NCBI GenBank assembly: GCA_023627715.1
Contig: JAMAHW010000227.1
Span: forward strand, 1-13,963
From: Periconia sp. R9002
Lineage: Eukaryota > Ascomycota > Dothideomycetes > Pleosporales > Periconiaceae
Direction: 5' to 3'
Length of the DNA stretch: 13,963 nt
Shown here: positions 9,011 through 13,963 of the stretch, piece after piece
Position numbering within the stretch: position 1 is the first letter of the stretch
Layout of the letters: each line of letters starts with the position of its first letter
Made by a program: the position numbers and the translations under genes
Notes under the pieces: model-generated
The model's input: the letters and a program-made list of their open reading frames with translations, nothing else
Told to the model about the DNA's origin: nothing
Databases searched by the model: none

Positions 9011-10990
9011 TTTAAGTTTTATATAGCTTTTACTCCTATACATATTTTTATAAAAAAGCCTCTAGTTTAATAACTTTTTATTAAATATAGTGCCTTCTTA
9101 GTTATAGTTAAAGTTATTATTATCTAAGAGTAGTAAGTCTTCTTCTTTAATAGTAGAAAGAGTAGATAAAGCTATAATATTCTTTAAGTAAATAGGTAAG
9201 TTACTAGAGTAGAGCGCGTTTTTATCTAACGCTATATATCTATAGTAGCTATACTTCTAGTAGAGGCCTAGCTTAATAAAGTAGTTAATCTAATTTTTAG
9301 TCTAACTATAGTACTTATAAAATTGCCCTCTTAATATAACTTATTAAGTAGAGCTATCTAACTTACTAGTAGTATTATAGCGTAATAGGTTAGAGGTTAT
9401 ATAAGTAGTAGTAAAATTTAATTTTAAAGAATTAGTTTATTATCCTAATAAAATATTGCTACTATACTACTTAATATATTATACTTAGCTAAAGAAGTCC
9501 TATAGCATCTTATTAAAGTTACTACTACTAAAAGTAGTAGTTATAATTTAAGAAAGTATAAAGTATTACGCGTACTTAAGTTTCTAGAATTTAGTATAAC
9601 TTAAGAAATTAATAACTACTAGAAATTAGAATTACTATATAGCTACTATTTTACTAGCCTTTTATTATAAATTATTACTAAATAGCTTATACTCTACGTT
9701 AGCAACCTTATTATAAGTTATATATATATTATCTAGAATTTAGAATATATCTTAGATAGAGTATAAAAATTTTAATAAAGAATAAATAATATACTAAGCG
9801 TTGCCTTTAAGTTTACTATAGAAGTATTATATACGCGTAGTCTTAAATAGTAAAGTTTATAGTTTATCTATAGCCTTAATACGCTATATCTTATAGTCTA
9901 AGTTTTTATCTCTTTTAAATATCTTAATATTTAGTACTTTATAGTTAGCTTTATAGGTAGAGTTACTAAAGTATAAAGTAAGAAAAGTTAGTAGCCTAAA
10001 GCTAGGTTAATATAGGGGATTAGAGTATTTACTAATATTTAGAGAGAAGGCTATTAGAAGATAAAAGCTAAAAGTAGATTATACTATTAGAGTAGTATTA
10101 TAAGCTACTAAACTAGGGTTATTATAGTATAAAAAAGAATTAACTAATAGGTTATAGCTATACGTATACTTATAAGGCAGCTTAGTAGTTTAGCGTAGGA
10201 CGTTAGCTCTAGTAGCCTAAAGTAGAATACTTAGTAGTAATTAATAAGTATGCTTTTTAAGTTATTAGCACACGTTAGTAAATTTTTTTTAGGTAGCTTT
10301 TAGCTTTTTAGCTAAGTATAATACTTACTCTTTAGCATCTATTAGTTAGAAGTTAATATAGTTATAGTTATTAGCTATATAATTAGAGTCTTTATTTAGT
10401 ATAGCGTTATACTTAGTAAGTTTAGTAATAGTAGCGTCTTTATTTTATATAGTAGTAGATTATTTTTAGAGCTTTTTTTATAGTACTACGTTATTAGCCT
10501 TTTTAAAGTTTACTTTACTTTTTAACTTTTCTAGGAAGTTATAGTACTCTTTAAAGTAGTCCTAGAAAAGTTATAAGTATTAGATAACTATATAAATTAA
10601 TTATTTAGAATTACTAATATTAACCTTTTTAAGTAGTTTACTACTATTATCTTTAGCGTATTAAGTAAAGTTTAAAGTAGTAACTACCTCTTCTATAGTA
10701 TTACTTATAAAAAAGAGAGAAAAGTTATAAAGTAGTAGGTTCTCCTAAGTTCTACGTTTCTCTTTACTTTTACCTTTTTTAAGTAATATATTAAAATAGA
10801 CTTTACTCTTTAATCTAGACTTTTAAGCTAAGTTAGAAAAGTACTTACTACCCTATATCTTAAACTTAGCCTATTAAGTAGCTTACTTATACTTATACTC
10901 TTTATTACTTAGTTCTAGAGAGTAGTCTAGTAGACTACTAGCTCCTACTTACTAGCTTTAAAAAGCTAGTAGTATAGCGTTTACGTCTAT
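9010..10990 (-). pseudogene. gag: Element B gag, RIP-inactivated
   Basis: Gag of the second Ty3/gypsy element. The proposed start is ATA at 10990-10988 (from ATG), and the frame holds without net indel for 555 codons to the nucleocapsid region at 9325 and on to about 9010, broken by TAA/TAG at RIP-type positions. The N-terminal third is charged and heptad-like (Leu/Lys/Glu-rich, about 10650-10280), then a Ser/Thr/Pro-like low-complexity part, then a capsid-like domain (D-Y-K-I-Q-R-I-K-A-I-D-K-L-Q from about 9895). At 9325-9230 two Tyr-rich knuckle-like units follow, where Cys codons appear to have become Tyr (second unit Y-Q-K-Y-S-Y-Y-R-Y). At about 660 codons it is long for a gag. It shows no resemblance to family-A gag. 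The upstream 5' region is split by the solo LTR at 11206. Confidence 0.82.
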
Positions 10991-11205
10991 AGTAGTATTA
11001 TTTTTTTCTTAAAATTAGAAGTAGTATACTAACTAAGTAGATTAACTCTAAAATAGGCCGCTTTAGAAAAGTATCTATAACTTATTAATACTTTAGAAGA
11101 GGTTAATAAAAGAATTATTAAGTAGTAGCTATAGCTACTTAGCTTTATTACTTTTTACGCTACTATTTTTCTTAGGTAAAGTTATTATTTTTTATAGTAT
11201 AGAGT
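10991..11205. other. Element B 5' leader, gag-proximal part
   Basis: About 215 bp between the proposed B gag start and the inserted solo LTR. No open frame of note. It would be the untranslated leader or part of the 5' LTR of B. The last five bases, AGAGT (11201-11205), are one copy of the target duplication made by the LTR insertion. Confidence 0.5.
11201..11205. repeat. Target site duplication AGAGT, left copy
   Basis: AGAGT immediately before the TG of the solo LTR; identical to 11603-11607 just after its end. The duplicated target belongs to the upstream region of element B. Confidence 0.85.
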
Positions 11206-11306
11206 TGTTACAAACCTAAAAGTGGGAGTTACGGCGTTTAAGAATGATAGGGCATTAACGCACTATAAGCCCCTCATTATTACTGGCCAAGCCACTAGTC
11301 TAGCGG

Positions 11307-11314
11307 TCACGTGA
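11307..11314. promoter_or_regulatory. TCACGTGA palindrome in solo-LTR U3
   Basis: The same octamer as at 2058-2065 in LTR1, in a U3 that otherwise does not align. A shared CACGTG core is a reasonable candidate for a transcription factor site of the family; function is inferred only. Confidence 0.4.
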
Positions 11315-11529
11315 CTGGCACATGACGTCCTAGAGATCCCAGAGATCTCAGAGGAACATGTGTCTTAGTATCTATGGGACATATAGGATCTATAGGATAA
11401 TTATAGTATATAGATGAGCGCAATGCTCCTCCTAGAACATTATAATTAACCTTAAGTTCTAGATAACAATCTACCTTTAGTTTACTCTGCAACTATTACC
11501 GTCCATATCTAGTTCATTTATACTCTTTA

Positions 11530-11535
11530 AATAAA
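11530..11535 (+). terminator. Conserved AATAAA in the LTR R/U5 region
   Basis: AATAAA inside the block shared by all three family-A LTRs, with counterparts at 1822-1817 (minus) and 12828-12833 (plus). It is a plausible poly(A) signal for element transcripts. AT-rich context lowers the weight, but it stays intact in all three copies. Confidence 0.45.
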
Positions 11536-11602
11536 CCTCCTAAGGTACTAGTCTAATATTAGTTTGCAACATAACGATCCCTCTGCTAGCCCATCTTTAA
11601 TA

Positions 11603-11607
11603 AGAGT
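11603..11607. repeat. Target site duplication AGAGT, right copy
   Basis: AGAGT directly after the solo LTR end (AATA, 11599-11602). Homology to the other family-A LTRs also stops exactly at 11602, which independently confirms the boundary. Confidence 0.85.
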
Positions 11608-12454
11608 ATATATTAGTTTTCTTTTTATATAGCTCTATTATAAGTACAGCTTAGATTAAAAAGTTATTATTACTCTTACTAAGTTTAGCTATATAAGAGA
11701 GAGGTATAAAGGTTAGAAAGTCTAAAGTAAAAGAAAGTTATTAAAGGCGTATAGGCTTCTTATAGTTACTTTAGGCTTACGTTTATCTATAACCTTACTT
11801 TAGGCTTAGTAATTCTATTTATTCCTATTATAGTAAGAGTAGAGTATTATTTAAATAGCTTAACCCTATAGTAAAAGCTTATACTAATTATCTAAGTATA
11901 GTTCTTAGTTAGTAGCTTTTATTTATTACCCTACTCTACTAAGTAAGTATAATTTTATTCTTAGAGTTTACCTTTTATCTACTAGTTAATTTATAATTAC
12001 TAGGTCTTTTATACTAGTTAACCTACTATTATTAAGTCCTTCTAAGTTTACGCTTAACTAATTACTCTTCTAATATTAGGTCCTTCTAATACTATAACTT
12101 TCTATTATAATTAACTAGTTAACTCTATTATTAGGTCCTTTTTAAAACTATGCTTAACTAATTACTCTTTAGCGTTAGGTCCTAAGCTTTTATTTAAAGT
12201 AGGAGGCTCTTTTTTTTTTTAGTATTACTAGCCTATTTTAGCTTAGTCTTTAGTATTAAATAAATAGCGTAGTTATTAGCGCTCTTATTATAAAGTTATA
12301 CCTATCTATAAAGTACTCTCTCTATTATTATCTAAAAATAGAAGACTATAAGTATAGTATAAAGGCTATAGGTATTACTAATTAGAAAGTATATAAAATA
12401 GAAAGGTATTATTATAAATAAAGAAGTAATTATAAGCTAATAATAATTATGCGC
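11608..12454. other. Unassigned RIP-altered DNA, probably upstream region of element B
   Basis: About 850 bp between the solo LTR and the right family-A element. Because the LTR is a clean insertion with target duplication, this DNA was contiguous with 10991-11205 before the insertion, so it should be B leader or LTR, or host DNA next to B. No frame is convincing. It holds a 14-bp repeat TTACTTTAGGCTTA at 11766-11779 and 11795-11808, and the ~100-bp tandem repeat listed separately. Confidence 0.5.
11979..12190. repeat. Imperfect ~100-bp tandem repeat with internal sub-repeats
   Basis: TAGGTCCTT-like boxes occur at 12001, 12033, 12077, 12132 and 12176. Units starting CTAGTTAAC at 12014 and 12115 share order and spacing over most of 100 bp, including the box CTTAACTAATTACTCTT at about 12053 and 12153. 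A partial earlier unit starts near 11981. Box spacings (32, 44, 55, 44) suggest an older 11-bp-related ladder. It lies in the presumed upstream region of element B. Confidence 0.75.
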
Positions 12455-12899
12455 TGCTATAACCTAAAAGGAACTATAATTAACTCTACACTTTTAGTTA
12501 GAAAAGTTACGTAACCCTCTTTATAAGGCTACTAGTAAGCTTAGGCTTAGTACTAGCTATATATATAACTAACTTATATAACTTATAGTAAAAAGAGTAA
12601 GCTAATATTAGACTTACTTACCTTATAGTAAAAAAGGTAAGTTACTAGGTAAACTTACTTTATAGAGAGTAAGGGAATAGATATACTATAAGTAGATAGT
12701 AAGTATATAATTAAGAGTAATACTCTTCTAGATTATTATAATTAACCTTAAGTTCTAGATAATAATCTACCTTTAGTTTACTCTATAAACTTATTTAGTC
12801 TTATCCTCCTTTTATTTATACTCTTTAAATAAACTTTTAAGGTACTAGTCTAATATTAGTTTATAATATAATAATTTTTTTACTAGCCTATCTTTAATA
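12455..12899 (+). mobile_element. Family-A LTR (LTR3), 5' LTR of the right element
   Basis: The 3' part (about 12717-12899) aligns with LTR1 and the solo LTR up to the same end, TTTAATA at 12893-12899, and gag follows 19 nt later. The start is tentative: TGCTATAACCTAAAAG at 12455 resembles the opening of the solo LTR (TGTTACAAACCTAAAAG). This gives 445 bp, somewhat longer than the 397 and 422 bp of the others, and a direct-repeat cluster inside U3 could account for the difference. Unlike the other two, this LTR is RIP-saturated throughout. AATAAA is at 12828-12833. Confidence 0.75.
12581..12677. repeat. Roughly 40-bp repeats in LTR3 U3
   Basis: ACTTATAGTAAAAAGAGTAAG (12581-12601) recurs as a close variant at 12621-12641 and more loosely at 12657-12677, each followed or preceded by a TTACTTAC-like stretch. 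It is in the U3 half of the right LTR and has no match in the other U3s, so each copy has its own U3 repeat set. Confidence 0.6.
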
Positions 12900-12918
12900 T
12901 TTTAATTACTATTTTAAT

Positions 12919-13963
12919 ATAAGTAAGGATATAGATATAACTCTTACCTCTAACTAAAACTTTAGTTAATATAGTAACGTTAAAAAGCTTCCGCTCTACT
13001 ATAGTAACTAAAAGAAACTAAAAAATTAGCTACTCTAATATAACTTTTACTTCTATATAAATAACTATATAGTAGAAAATAATAAAGCTATACTTATTAC
13101 TACTTTAATAAGGGATAAGGCCTTTAAATAGGTTTTACTTTACGTCTAACACTATATAAATAGTAATATTAAAGATCCTAATAATATATATATATTTAAA
13201 GACTAGGATAAGTTTAAAGTAAAAATCTATAAGGTTTTTAGGTAGTTAGTCTAGAAACCTATTACTAAACGTAATATCTAATAGTTAAAGTAAATAACGT
13301 CTACTACTAACTATACTAGCTAATTCTAATAACTTTTAGCTTAAATTAAGTAAAATAATAAGTTACTCTAATATATGTATTAATAGGGGCTTAAGCTATA
13401 AGTCTATAAGGAACTTAGATATAGTAGAGCTAATATAATTACTCTTAATAAATTAATTAAAGAAACTATTAAGATTAATAATAAGCTATATAAACTAGAC
13501 CTAGAAAACTAACTTTATAACTAGAAGTTTAGAAAAAAAAACTATTACTATCTACCTCTATAAGGTAAGAAGCGTAACTATATTTAAACTATAAGAACTA
13601 TCTATATAGTAGGATACTATACTTCTAATAGACTTAAAGCTATATATCTAGATAGTATAAAAAAATAGGATAAGAAGGTAAATAATAGAAAGCGTATAGG
13701 TAATAAGAATATAGAATACTATAATTACTATAAAAAAAGACACTATACTAAGAATTATAAGTAAAAGAATAAAGTTACCTATTATATTAATATTATAAAA
13801 CTATTTAGATAAAAATAGTATAAAAATAATAGTAATAATAATAATACGTAGGAAATTATTATACCTATAGAAACTAGTAGTTCTACCTTAGATAAGGAGA
13901 ATACTATAGATATAAAAAAGGCACTAAAAATTAGCTTTAAGTATAAAAATAAAAAAAACTATT
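12919..13963 (+). pseudogene. gag: Family-A gag, right copy, RIP-saturated, runs off the window
   Basis: Colinear copy of the gag at 1730-1 on the opposite strand. The proposed start ATA is at 12919-12921, 19 nt after the LTR end, as in the left copy. The zinc-knuckle codon at 13714 is in frame (265 codons, two fewer than the left copy, explained by a shorter N-terminus). In the CX2CX4HX4C motif (13717-13758) all three Cys read Tyr and only His remains, against one Cys kept in the left copy. Most differences from the left copy are further C to T or G to A changes here. The 3' end of gag and all of pol are outside the window. Confidence 0.88.

Larger units (their letters stand above)
11206..11602 (+). 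mobile_element. Solo family-A LTR (LTR2) with 5-bp target site duplication
   Basis: A 397-bp LTR beginning TGTTACAAAC and ending TTTAATA (probably TTTAACA before RIP). It is flanked by AGAGT on both sides (11201-11205 and 11603-11607), the 5-bp duplication typical of Ty3/gypsy integration. No internal element sequence is present, so it is a solo LTR left by LTR-LTR recombination. The 3' half (about 11411-11602) matches LTR1 and the LTR at 12455-12899. The 5' half (U3, 11206 to about 11350) is unrelated to LTR1 U3, keeps abundant CA/TG and has largely escaped RIP. It carries TCACGTGA (11307-11314) and an AATAAA signal (11530-11535). Confidence 0.92.

Noticed and set aside
11307..11492. 61-codon open frame on the minus strand
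   Set aside because: It lies wholly inside the solo LTR, antisense to it, open only because the U3 is less RIP-mutated. No family resemblance.
11562..11571. GTTTGCAACA as the 3' end of the family-A LTR
   Set aside because: It mirrors the LTR start (TGTTACAAAC) and looked like the end, but the AGAGT target duplication and the end of homology both place the boundary at 11602.
11572..11590. tRNA primer-binding site after GCAACA
   Set aside because: No TGG start and no tRNA complement recognised; with the corrected boundary this stretch lies inside the LTR.
1..13963. Host genes, tRNA/rRNA, CRISPR or a novel defence-type system
   Set aside because: No intact frame longer than about 60 codons, no cloverleaf-like or rRNA-like sequence seen, and repeats are LTR or minisatellite in nature. 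Everything recognised is retrotransposon remnant.

Overview
The window looks like a gene-free, AT-rich heterochromatic block from a filamentous ascomycete (Pezizomycotina). It is built from nested Ty3/gypsy (Metaviridae) LTR retrotransposons wrecked by repeat-induced point mutation (RIP). CpA and TpG are nearly absent over most of the window while TpA is extreme and CpG survives. For example, 13801-13860 holds no CA and no TG but still one CG. Where two copies of one sequence can be compared, most or all differences are C/T or G/A transitions. Retroelement reading frames stay in register for hundreds of codons but are full of TAA/TAG at former Gln, Trp and Arg codons. The genus cannot be told from this sequence.

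Layout, left to right. (1) 1-2171, minus strand: the 5' end of a family-A element, with its LTR (1750-2171) and gag (1730 down to about 1); the rest lies left of the window. (2) 2172-4853, plus strand: element M, the RT, RNase H, integrase and chromodomain part of a chromovirus-type pol, cut at its left edge inside RT by the family-A LTR. A purine tract (4852-4859) follows, and a TG that may open its 3' LTR. (3) 4860-5950: about 1.1 kb of RIP-altered sequence that I cannot assign. (4) 5950 to at least 10990, minus strand: element B, a second and different Ty3/gypsy element, with gag (10990 to about 9010), protease (around 8828-8618), RT, RNase H and the first half of integrase. Its upstream DNA probably continues to about 12454. 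(5) 11206-11602, plus strand: a solo family-A LTR inserted upstream of B gag, flanked by the 5-bp target duplication AGAGT. (6) 11608-12454: probably more of the B upstream region, with an imperfect ~100-bp tandem repeat. (7) 12455-13963, plus strand: a third family-A copy, with its 5' LTR (start tentative) and gag (from 12919), running out of the window.

No host gene, tRNA, rRNA or CRISPR array is supported. No gene here is likely to make protein. The biology is the insertion history (A into M, a solo A LTR into B) and the RIP record: the two family-A copies with GC-richer U3 regions are much less mutated than the right-hand copy. Three family-A LTRs share about 190 bp at their 3' ends but have unrelated U3 halves. 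Two of those U3s carry the same TCACGTGA palindrome.
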